The translations under genes and the position numbers were made by a program. Of a stretch of 8,242 nt of DNA, positions 1 to 6,369 are shown one piece after another; position 1 is the first letter of the stretch, and each line of letters starts with the position of its first letter. This DNA is from Chloroflexota bacterium. Lineage in GTDB: Bacteria > Chloroflexota > UBA4733. Location of the stretch: contig JAMDCW010000021.1 in NCBI GenBank assembly GCA_023489405.1, positions 1 to 8,242 of the forward strand. The letters run 5' to 3'. Below the pieces are notes generated by a model that saw nothing but the letters and a program-made list of their open reading frames with translations, did no database searches and was not told where the DNA came from.

Positions 1-981
1 GCTTCCGAAGGAACTTTTGCGCGACTTGCGCTCGTTATTGTCGACGAACAGCATCGTTTTGGCGTGTACCAGCGAGACGCTCTCTGGAGAAAAGGTATCC
101 ATCCACACTTGCTTGCAATGACCGCCACGCCAATTCCCCGTACGCTTGCTTTAGTTCAATTTAGCGACCTCGATCTGTCGCGTATCGATTCGTTGCCCGT
201 AGGGAGAAAGCCTGTCAATACCAAGTATGTACCGGTTGAGCAACGCGATCGATTATTCTCCTTCGTACGCCAGCAGATCAACGAAGGACGGCAGGCCTAT
301 GTGATCTGTCCGTTGGTTGAGGAGCACGATGGTTTTGGAGTACGCTCCGTAAAGGCAGAGCTCGTAGAGCTTCGTCACCACCATGCTCTGAGCGAATTAC
401 GACTTGGTCTACTACACGGCGGGATGAAGGCTCGAGAGAAAGAACGTGTGATGCGTGAGTTCCGTGATGGTGCGATTGACGTCTTAGTAGCGACCACCGT
501 TGTAGAGGTTGGCGTGGATGTGCCCAATGCCACGGTAATGGTAGTCGAAGGTGCAGAGCGTTTCGGTTTGGCGCAGTTACACCAGCTTCGTGGTCGGGTA
601 GGTAGAAGCGAGCACCAGTCGTATTGCGCGCTTGTTCCTTCGGAAGAGGCATCGGAAGAAGAGCTTGAGCGTCTCCAGTTTGTTGCTCAGGAGAAAGATG
701 GCTTGCGGCTGGCGGAGGCAGACCTGCAGCGCCGAGGTGCGGGGACATTATTCGGTGATCAACAAAGCGGCCACGCTCAGATTGTACGCTGGCTGCCCTT
801 CATCGAGCTAGAGACGCTTCGCCTGTGCGCTCAGCATACTGTCGACCGGGATCCTCATCTCGTCCTTCCCGAACATCGCGCTTTACGGTCTGAAGTGATG
901 GCGCTGTTTGAGGGACAGATTGGTGAAGTTGCCCCTCTAGCTGATGCTGCTGATACGACGGCGAGCCTGTCGCATGTCTGA
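1..981 (+). CDS. recG: ATP-dependent DNA helicase RecG, C-terminal part (5' end outside window)
   Basis: RecG is a superfamily 2 DNA translocase that remodels stalled replication forks and Holliday junctions in the cytoplasm. The reading frame is open from base 1, so the start, the wedge domain and Walker A lie upstream; 326 residues are visible. Counting from the first visible codon, the RecG form of motif II (DEQH followed by RFGV) is at residues 15-18. Motif III (TATPIPRT) begins at 41. The second RecA-like lobe shows LHGG at about 138, motif V (VATTVVEVGVDVP) from 163 and motif VI (QLRGRVGR) at 195-202. The RecG-typical segment with DLQRRGAGTLFGDQQSG follows, so the C-terminus appears complete, ending in TGA. 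The gene converges on the hydrolase-VOC gene 75 bases away. Mfd shares these motifs, but the DEQH/TATPIPRT context and the short C-terminus fit RecG better. Confidence 0.96.
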   Translation, partial: ASEGTFARLALVIVDEQHRFGVYQRDALWRKGIHPHLLAMTATPIPRTLALVQFSDLDLSRIDSLPVGRKPVNTKYVPVEQRDRLFSFVRQQINEGRQAYVICPLVEEHDGFGVRSVKAELVELRHHHALSELRLGLLHGGMKAREKERVMREFRDGAIDVLVATTVVEVGVDVPNATVMVVEGAERFGLAQLHQLRGRVGRSEHQSYCALVPSEEASEEELERLQFVAQEKDGLRLAEADLQRRGAGTLFGDQQSGHAQIVRWLPFIELETLRLCAQHTVDRDPHLVLPEHRALRSEVMALFEGQIGEVAPLADAADTTASLSHV

Positions 982-1021
982 ATTGATGTCGAAGATGGAT
1001 GGCGCTAAGCGTGCGGTGAAT

Positions 1022-1040
1022 AGGTTGCTTATGCCAACCT
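1022..1040. repeat. Short inverted repeat in the convergent gap, possible weak terminator
   Basis: AGGTTG (1022-1027) and CAACCT (1035-1040) form a perfect 6-bp stem around a 7-base loop. It lies 40 bases after the recG stop and 17 bases beyond the 3' end of the facing hydrolase gene, where a bidirectional terminator would be expected. No T-run follows on either strand, so it is at best a weak intrinsic terminator. A 10-bp palindrome, TGAGCGCTCA (1050-1059), overlaps the stop codon of the hydrolase gene. Confidence 0.25.
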
Positions 1041-1056
1041 CAGGGGCAGTGAGCGC

Positions 1057-2211
1057 TCAGGAGTATTCAGCGACAGCGAGAAGAGCCACGGTGTCAAGCG
1101 GATGTGGTGCTTGAGCGAGTTGTTTAAAATCGAGTGCTCCGTGCGGTTCGTTCCGGTTCCAGTAAAGTTCAAGCAGATGTCCATCTGGGTCGCGGATATA
1201 GAGTGCTTCACTTGTGCCGTAGTCGATGGCCTGTTCCAAAGATGCGCCATGACGCAGCAGTCGTTGGAGGGCGCGTGCTAACTCTTGCCGTGCTGGATAC
1301 CGGAGCGCTATCTGATAGGAGGGGCGGTTTTCTGCTGGTGGAACGTGCGTGCTTGAGATGATTGATAGCCGGATGAGGTAATCCGGATTGCCTATGGTAC
1401 CCAGGTATGCGAATTCTCCACTGAGTTCTTTGAGCTTGAAACCAAGCGTTTTTTGATACCAGTCAACTGACTGTTGAAGATTCGTGACCGGTAGAGTTAC
1501 GCGACCAATGATCACGGCGGGGTGAAGGGGAGGTCCCTCATCCGGTTCTCTGTGGGGTTCAGCCTCTCGGAGTGTCCGCTGCAGTTCTATCTGAAGCCAT
1601 GCTGTGACTTGTTGCATTTCGACTGCGCTGATTTGATGCTCCATAGGATACTCGTGGTAGGATATGTGAACTTGTAACCCTAACAAGAAGTCGCGCGCTT
1701 GTCTCCCCAGTGCTACTGGCAATACGGAATCGGCAGTCCCATGTCCCCAGAACACCGGTTTCCCTGCTACCTCTTCTGTAGGTTGCGGAAGCCCCTTGGC
1801 TATGGGAAGATAGCCGCTCAGGAGAACGGCTGATGCGACAAGGTGTGGAGCTGTAAGAAGCAAAGACCCGGCCATCATGGCGCCTTGACTGAAGCCTAGA
1901 AGGTGTACCTGTTGGCCTAAGACGGGGTACATTGCCAGAACCTGTTCAACGAATCGGCGAAGCTGCCCGAGTGCTGCGAGGTACGATGCCTCTTCCGGTG
2001 ATCCAAGCTCGCGGATCTCATACCATTGATAGCCACTACCTAAACGCCTCGGAGCTCGCACACTGATGATTCGCCAGCGATCATCGAGCGCTTCGCCTAG
2101 TGGCAACAGATCATTTTCATCTGCGCCTCGGCCGTGAAGAAGGAGGAGGGTGGGAGCTGAACCAGTCATGGTGCTTTCCCGGAGTGCCATCTCGAGCCCT
2201 GACCTTACCAT
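1057..2211 (-). CDS. Fusion protein: phospholipase/carboxylesterase-family alpha/beta hydrolase plus VOC (CatE/glyoxalase-like) domain
   Basis: 384 residues with two domains. Residues 18-211 are a complete serine hydrolase of the phospholipase/carboxylesterase (Abhydrolase_2, YpfH/MhqD-like) type. The LLLLHGRGADENDLLP oxyanion-side motif starts at about 22. The nucleophile is Ser108 in GFSQGA, the acid is Asp161 in HGTADSVLP and the base is His192 in PMEHQIS. After a linker (about 212-230), residues 233-384 are one VOC module like the N-terminal half of CatE-type ring-cleavage dioxygenases: GRVTLPVTNLQQSVDWYQ near 236, then SEALYIRDPDGHLLELYW near 334. The usual metal ligands are mostly gone: Arg237/Thr239 where the first His is expected, Gln300 for the second, and Tyr331 in the usual D-H motif. 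Glu348 is kept. The hydrolase therefore looks active, while the VOC part looks like a binding domain. The ATG at 2211 is preferred over in-frame Met8 and Met15 because GAGGAG lies 8 bases upstream. Substrate unknown. Confidence 0.88.
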   Translation of the reverse strand: MVRSGLEMALRESTMTGSAPTLLLLHGRGADENDLLPLGEALDDRWRIISVRAPRRLGSGYQWYEIRELGSPEEASYLAALGQLRRFVEQVLAMYPVLGQQVHLLGFSQGAMMAGSLLLTAPHLVASAVLLSGYLPIAKGLPQPTEEVAGKPVFWGHGTADSVLPVALGRQARDFLLGLQVHISYHEYPMEHQISAVEMQQVTAWLQIELQRTLREAEPHREPDEGPPLHPAVIIGRVTLPVTNLQQSVDWYQKTLGFKLKELSGEFAYLGTIGNPDYLIRLSIISSTHVPPAENRPSYQIALRYPARQELARALQRLLRHGASLEQAIDYGTSEALYIRDPDGHLLELYWNRNEPHGALDFKQLAQAPHPLDTVALLAVAEYS

Positions 2212-2402
2212 CGCTATTTCTCCTCAGGCGCTTGGGGTTCTGGTTATCTAGCATAGCGTAGCCTGTAGCGCTGGAGAGTGATAGGCATAAAGTGGCATTC
2301 TCGAACCCCTAAAGAACGGCGTCGCCCTAAGCTCGAACCATGGTGAAACCTGCATGCTCTCCAGTGGGGCCGATGTAGACCCCATCGCGGCTTTACATGA
2401 GC
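2212..2402. other. Intergenic gap between two co-directional minus-strand genes
   Basis: This 191-base gap lies downstream of the dcd operon and upstream of the hydrolase-VOC gene. Besides the ribosome binding site it holds an 8-base direct repeat, CTCGAACC, at 2300-2307 and 2332-2339. Read on the minus strand, each copy is GGTTCGAG, like a tRNA T-loop, but no T-stem or cloverleaf can be drawn around either. A 5-bp TGGGG/CCCCA stem lies at about 2365-2384 with no T-run, so no convincing terminator for the operon is visible. TATGCT and TAGATA on the minus strand near 2248-2258 are possible -10 boxes, with no recognisable -35. Confidence 0.4.
2220..2225 (-). promoter_or_regulatory. Ribosome binding site of the hydrolase-VOC gene
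   Basis: The minus strand reads GAGGAG, then eight bases (AAATAGCG), then ATG at 2211. This spacing selects the outermost of three in-frame ATG codons (2211, 2190 and 2169). Confidence 0.7.
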
Positions 2403-3251
2403 CTATTCCGCTCTATCGCTGGGCGCGTCTTGAAGGAACCGCGAGAGAAGCGTGTAAGCGTTCGTTCCGAGCAGCAAATCTCTGAATGTTGCACTTATCG
2501 TTGCGTTGTGGATACGGGCAATATCACGTTCCTGGCGGATGAGCGGGAAGTCAGATCCCCAGAGCACTTTGTGCTGGAGGCCGATTTGTTCAATGAGCGG
2601 ATAAATCGCTGTGTCATAGAGCAGGGAGCTAGCAGCAGTATCGTAGAAAACCTGTTTGAGCTGATCTCGTACTTCGGGCATAAGTTCATAGAAGGGCAAT
2701 CCACCTCCCCAGTGCGCAGCGATAAACTGATTGTTCGGAAAAGCGGACGCTAGAGCTACGATGAGCTGGGGGTATACCGTTCCTTTCCCCGGATAGTAGT
2801 GCCCGGTTAGCTCGCTCGTATGAATGAGTACAGGAAGGTCGAGTAGATAGGCCGCTTCAAGTACTGAGGCTAATTGCTGATGGTGAGCGAGTGAAAAGCC
2901 CTGGCCATCAGGCATCCACTCTCCGATACCCGAGAAGAGCGCCAGATCTGCCGGTATGTAATGCGGAGTAGCATAGGCAAAAGAGAGAATGCGACCAGGA
3001 AAGCGCCGCGCGCTATCGAGTAAGTAGGCATTGTGGAACTTGCCGGCACCAGTATCTTTCCAACCGAAGGCATGGACGCAAGTCGTTGTGACCTGGGCTT
3101 TATCCATTGACGCTATCAGGTCTTCGGCGGTGCTCAAGCGCGCTTTCGGAGAAGCATAGAGAGCCCCGAACCACGCGTCGCGTATACACCAAGAGGCGCG
3201 ATGTGCGATGATTTCTGGCGGAAAAATATGGGAATGGCAGTCGATAATCAC
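2403..3251 (-). CDS. Amidohydrolase 2 family metal-dependent hydrolase (TIM barrel, ACMSD-like)
   Basis: 282 residues, a normal length for the amidohydrolase-2 (PF04909) family. These are cytoplasmic TIM-barrel enzymes that use a bound divalent metal for hydrolysis or decarboxylation, as in ACMSD and gamma-resorcylate decarboxylase. The barrel and metal site look complete: the first-strand motif is DCHSH with His6 and His8, GIGE has Glu111, LIHT has His144, AAHWGGG has His180, and LWGSDFP has Asp234. The start is GTG at 3251. It overlaps the stop of the upstream membrane-protein gene as GTGA, and MIIDCHSH is the usual family N-terminus. No Shine-Dalgarno is visible before the GTG; the sequence there is pyrimidine-rich, so translation probably depends on ribosomes finishing the upstream gene. 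It is the last gene of the dcd operon. The family covers many reactions and the substrate cannot be read from sequence. Confidence 0.88.
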   Translation of the reverse strand: MIIDCHSHIFPPEIIAHRASWCIRDAWFGALYASPKARLSTAEDLIASMDKAQVTTTCVHAFGWKDTGAGKFHNAYLLDSARRFPGRILSFAYATPHYIPADLALFSGIGEWMPDGQGFSLAHHQQLASVLEAAYLLDLPVLIHTSELTGHYYPGKGTVYPQLIVALASAFPNNQFIAAHWGGGLPFYELMPEVRDQLKQVFYDTAASSLLYDTAIYPLIEQIGLQHKVLWGSDFPLIRQERDIARIHNATISATFRDLLLGTNAYTLLSRFLQDAPSDRAE

Positions 3252-5401
3252 GGTATCGCGGAGGATGGAATTGTGGCGACTGAGACCGATTTGTCAGCCA
3301 GTAGATAGAACTGATGAGTCTGAGGATCATAAGCGGCGTCAAGGAGCTTGTTGATTCCCGTGTTGACATTCACCGGCAGAAAGTACTGGCCATCGTACTG
3401 ACCGCTTGCCGTGAAATGGACGATACGGGTTCCAGCAGGATCTACGACGAATACTCCCGCAGACTCTGAAGGGACGATGATGCGCGTGCTGTTTTCTAGC
3501 GGGCCAACGAGCCCCTGCTCCGGAAAGGGCTGTCGAACGCCGTTAGTGTATTTTTGGATTTGACCATCACTTTGGAGGATGTAGAGAGAGCCGTCGTAAG
3601 CAATATCTGCGGCGTGGTGAAGATCTGGAGGAACAAAGGGCGTCGGCTGCGGTGCAGGAGTAACGGTGGCGTTTGGCTGAGGGCTTGGCGTTTTGGTTGG
3701 CGTTGACTTTGCCGCGATGGCTCCAAAAAAGTCGATGGGAGTGCCATAGCCGGATCCGGCCGGAGGATATTCCCAAATACGATTGAGATGTGTATCAAGA
3801 ACAAACAGGTCGTTGTTTGCTATGGTAGCAGCAAGCGCGCTTCCCCAGGCGTTAGCGCCAGGAACAAGGACTTGCTGAACCTCATGAGTGGCAGGGGAAT
3901 ATCGCCAGACATTGTTGTGGCTATCTATAGCCAGGATGTTCGCTCCTTCTGCAGTGATCGCTACCAAGGGTTGAACAGTCGTCGTGCCGATAACAGCCTG
4001 TGCAGTGATAACGGGAATAGCTTTGACCTGTGCCACAGAGATTTGGAGGATTCGATCGACACCTGTGTCTAGAACATATGGTATACCGCCGGCGAGCACA
4101 ATACGACTCAGGTGAATCTGGCTTGCAGCGGGATCTTTACTAAGGTCAACGAGGCGGGTGAAATGCGTCAGCGTGATTGAATGTCCGACAAGTTCCCGTT
4201 GATGCTGAAGCTGAGTAAGTAAGGATGCATATGCTGCTGGCGTGAGATGCTTTTGTTGTTGCTGGACGATGCCAATCGCATGATCGATATCCTCAAGGCG
4301 AACAGCAGGATCTGTTGCTCGCTGCGCTTGTTGCATGTTCCTGTTGACGCTTGCGGTTACTTGCTGAAGCGCTACTGCTTGTTGGTGTGCTTGAAATGCC
4401 CGAAAACCCTTTGAAATGATGAGGGCACCTAACAGAACGACGATAACCACCAAGGCGATTGTCCCTACAATGACACTTCCACCAGACTGTAACCAGCCTG
4501 TCATCCGTCTAGTTGGTGGTTGAGCCCTCCTTACTCTCCTGGGTGGAATTGAAGGACGCCTAGACCTAGAGGAAACTGTACGGCGGTCCTGGTTTGTAGT
4601 TTGAGATAGTTGTTGGGTCCATGCCCGAAAGCGATCAAGCCATGCACTAGCGAAGCCGATAGCAGGGCTAGGTTGGAAGACTGACATTCGCGCATCTACG
4701 AAAAGTGTGACGAGGAGGGCATAAGCAGGGCCAGCGGCGCCATGGTAGCTAGAAGTGAGCGCCGAGCGCACGGTTTCTGGCTCTCCCGTTGCCATAGCCC
4801 GAAAGAGACTGGATGGATCCACAGATTGGGCGAGAAGCGAAGAGCATACGGCAATAGTGTCGCCACTTGAGAGTGTCGCCGTGCGCGTCTCGATGAGGAG
4901 GTCCGGGCTTTCCCCAAATAGCAGGCGTTCGCTGTTGACTGTTTCTGGGGTGAGCCAGAATGGCTCGTCCGGGATGGTCGCGCTGTTCCCTTCGTGCATG
5001 AGGAACATCTGCACTGGCAAGAAACTGCAGGCAGCGAATTCACCATTGCGGATTGCAAAAACGATCAATGCCAGAGGTGGTCTATTATTGATAGGGGGGA
5101 GAGTTGGATCAGTACGGAGTACTTCGTGAGCTTGTTTCACGGCTTCGTAGAGAGCGTCATCAACAGTATTGGCACTACTCCGATAGTAATGGCGCTGGAT
5201 TTCCTGGGCTGCGCGACGCGCAAGGCTACGCTCGGTGGTACTGTCTTGCGCGGTTTCTATCACGATATACAAAGAACCGTGCCGGTGCGCCTGAGTGCCT
5301 GAGACGGGTTCAGTGGTAAATACATAGCTGTCAACGCGCTCCTCCTGTGGCGATAGGGCGATGGAAACCAGGCGTGCGCGTGAGATGATTCCTCTTACCA
5401 T
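3248..5401 (-). CDS. Single-pass membrane protein: degenerate PPM-phosphatase-like domain, TM helix, extracytoplasmic beta-propeller
   Basis: 717 residues. Residues 1-240 resemble a PPM/PP2C phosphatase fold in order and spacing: LYIVIE with a following helix at 44-72, then LSSGDTIAVCSSLLAQ at 177-192. The metal-binding residues are absent. The usual ADGMGG reads IETAQD (about 48-53), SDGL reads SSLL (187-190) and the DN of DNIT reads AY (226-227), so it is likely a pseudophosphatase. An Arg-rich stretch (273-299) precedes one strongly hydrophobic segment (309-330), which by positive-inside puts the N-terminus in the cytoplasm. A Gln-rich helical, possibly coiled-coil, region follows (336-403). 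Then come about six propeller-like repeats (near 434, 481, 525, 598, 640 and 688) with patterns such as PYVLDTGVDRILQIS and LFVLDTHLNRIWEYPP. A Pro/Thr-rich insert (565-593) splits the propeller. It starts 6 bases after the dcd stop with no clear Shine-Dalgarno. A sensor or scaffold role is inference. Confidence 0.75.
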   Translation of the reverse strand: MVRGIISRARLVSIALSPQEERVDSYVFTTEPVSGTQAHRHGSLYIVIETAQDSTTERSLARRAAQEIQRHYYRSSANTVDDALYEAVKQAHEVLRTDPTLPPINNRPPLALIVFAIRNGEFAACSFLPVQMFLMHEGNSATIPDEPFWLTPETVNSERLLFGESPDLLIETRTATLSSGDTIAVCSSLLAQSVDPSSLFRAMATGEPETVRSALTSSYHGAAGPAYALLVTLFVDARMSVFQPSPAIGFASAWLDRFRAWTQQLSQTTNQDRRTVSSRSRRPSIPPRRVRRAQPPTRRMTGWLQSGGSVIVGTIALVVIVVLLGALIISKGFRAFQAHQQAVALQQVTASVNRNMQQAQRATDPAVRLEDIDHAIGIVQQQQKHLTPAAYASLLTQLQHQRELVGHSITLTHFTRLVDLSKDPAASQIHLSRIVLAGGIPYVLDTGVDRILQISVAQVKAIPVITAQAVIGTTTVQPLVAITAEGANILAIDSHNNVWRYSPATHEVQQVLVPGANAWGSALAATIANNDLFVLDTHLNRIWEYPPAGSGYGTPIDFFGAIAAKSTPTKTPSPQPNATVTPAPQPTPFVPPDLHHAADIAYDGSLYILQSDGQIQKYTNGVRQPFPEQGLVGPLENSTRIIVPSESAGVFVVDPAGTRIVHFTASGQYDGQYFLPVNVNTGINKLLDAAYDPQTHQFYLLADKSVSVATIPSSAIP

Positions 5402-5407
5402 AGCAGG

Positions 5408-6043
5408 CTACACAGAAGATTCGCTGGCGATCATGCTTTCGGGATCTGGTGTGCTTTGTGAACGATAGGTCGGCAGCAAGTGTATATCCCAGTCGGCAAA
5501 AAGTTTAGGCAACATATCATACGGTGTCCAGGTATGACCTTGGCCGTACTTCCCGTGATACTCATGCAATGTCGGGCCTACTTCCTCGAATTTGATCTGG
5601 CAGATCCGAATACCTACCGGGAGTAAAATTGTACTCCTCGAGTGGTTAGATATTTCCATGGTCCATCGCGATATATACCCCACATCACCCACGCCAGCAC
5701 ACTTGCAGACAGAGAGACTGGCTCGCCCAATGCTACTACGTGCGTGCATGCTCGTTGTGATGCCGTTGCGTGCACCTACGATTTCTATCGTGTGAGCAAG
5801 GATAGTTGTCCCAGGACGGACTGGAATGTAGCCATTGGTAGCGTGTCGCGGCTCTCCCCAAAAAGCCTGCGCTTGCCGCTCATCGGTAAAATCGACCGTT
5901 TCGATGTTAGCATCCGGTTGGAAGTACCAATCACCAAGCCGGCAATCGTAGGAGTTTGTTCCGAGCTGCCGCTCGTCAAATGGCGTAATAACGATATTGC
6001 CGCGGGCGTGTTCTTCAAGGATTCGGCGATCCGATAGCACCAT
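5408..6043 (-). CDS. dcd: dCTP deaminase (dUTPase-superfamily fold)
   Basis: Dcd converts dCTP to dUTP (and in bifunctional forms on to dUMP) in the cytoplasm, feeding dTMP synthesis. 211 residues from ATG 6043. Numbering from the in-frame GTG three bases earlier, the family marks are LSDRRI at 4, SYDCRLG at 32-38, PGTTILAHTIEIVGARN at 78-94, ARSSIGR at 102-108, CAGVGDVGY at 116-124 and MEISN at 130-134. Glu131 matches the catalytic Glu of E. coli Dcd (Glu138). Asp121 lies where Dcd and dUTPase carry the conserved Asp of the RID/VID motif, so dUMP formation cannot be excluded. LPVGIRICQIKFEEVGPT and GKYG follow. The C-terminal tail is about 20 residues longer than usual and acidic/Ser-rich. 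ATG 6043 is chosen over GTG 6046 because GAGGG lies 7 bases before it but only 4 before the GTG. First gene of the operon. Confidence 0.92.
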   Translation of the reverse strand: MVLSDRRILEEHARGNIVITPFDERQLGTNSYDCRLGDWYFQPDANIETVDFTDERQAQAFWGEPRHATNGYIPVRPGTTILAHTIEIVGARNGITTSMHARSSIGRASLSVCKCAGVGDVGYISRWTMEISNHSRSTILLPVGIRICQIKFEEVGPTLHEYHGKYGQGHTWTPYDMLPKLFADWDIHLLPTYRSQSTPDPESMIASESSV

Positions 6044-6050
6044 CACAGCA

Positions 6051-6056
6051 CCCTCT
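6051..6056 (-). promoter_or_regulatory. Ribosome binding site of dcd
   Basis: The minus strand reads AGAGGG, then TGCTGTG, then ATG at 6043. The 7-base spacing supports the ATG rather than the GTG one codon upstream. It is the only clear Shine-Dalgarno in the three-gene operon. Confidence 0.6.
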
Positions 6057-6138
6057 TATGACTGTCTATCTTCAGGGCATACAGGAAACCTAGTTGGTTA
6101 CGCTGTACGCTCCTTTCCCTCCTCTTGATTCGGGCAAA

Positions 6139-6144
6139 AGTATA
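6139..6144 (-). promoter_or_regulatory. Candidate -10 box for the dcd operon
   Basis: The minus strand carries TATACT, a 5-of-6 match to the sigma-70 -10 consensus, about 96 bases before the dcd ATG. No good -35 is found at 16-18 bases (the hexamers there read like ACCATC), so it would need an activator or another sigma factor. The predicted leader contains a purine-rich AGGAGG-type stretch (6110-6124) with no start codon after it. Confidence 0.4.
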
Positions 6145-6253
6145 ACGGTCAGCGATTCATAGATGGTGCCAGGTCCTTCGCAATCTGCCTTTTGCCATGC
6201 TTTCTCAGACAGGCTCGACTAGCAAGTAGCACTTTATGATGGCGCTGCCGGAG

Positions 6254-6295
6254 CATTATCGTTCAGAGGTCACGCGTGCGTAAGCAGTGATAATG
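6254..6295. repeat. Compound dyad: 7-bp inverted repeat sharing its centre with an 8-bp palindrome
   Basis: CATTATC (6254-6260) and GATAATG (6289-6295) are exact inverted copies. CACGCGTG (6271-6278) is a perfect palindrome. Both structures have the same centre, between bases 6274 and 6275. The 10-base spacers on either side are equal in length but not complementary. It lies about 110 bases upstream of the putative dcd -10 and about 75 bases beyond the infA stop. A regulator binding site is possible, and no known consensus is recognised. Confidence 0.4.
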
Positions 6296-6369
6296 TCTAT
6301 GGAGATGAAGGAGCCTGCGGATGCTCGCTATCCACACCCTTGGGATTGCATCCAATCTCTCCATTCCTC

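Larger units (their letters stand above)
6047..6369. other. Intergenic region between dcd and infA
   Basis: A 323-base stretch without a convincing gene. It contains the dcd ribosome binding site, the TATACT box, an orphan AGGAGG-like leader stretch and the compound dyad at 6254-6295. Near the infA end is a 5-bp GATTG/CAATC hairpin with loop CATC (6344-6357). It lacks a T-run and is not a convincing infA terminator. No tRNA-like structure is seen. Confidence 0.5.

Noticed and set aside
278..748. 156-codon open frame on the minus strand inside recG
   Set aside because: It is antisense to the conserved helicase motifs V and VI, and its translation resembles no family.
2295..2345. tRNA-like T-loop sequence GGTTCGAG on the minus strand, twice
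   Set aside because: Neither copy has a 5-bp T-stem, an acceptor stem or a D-arm at tRNA spacing.
2397..2753. 118-codon plus-strand open frame with ATG at 2397
   Set aside because: It is fully antisense to the amidohydrolase, which has a complete set of metal ligands in its own frame; no family resemblance.
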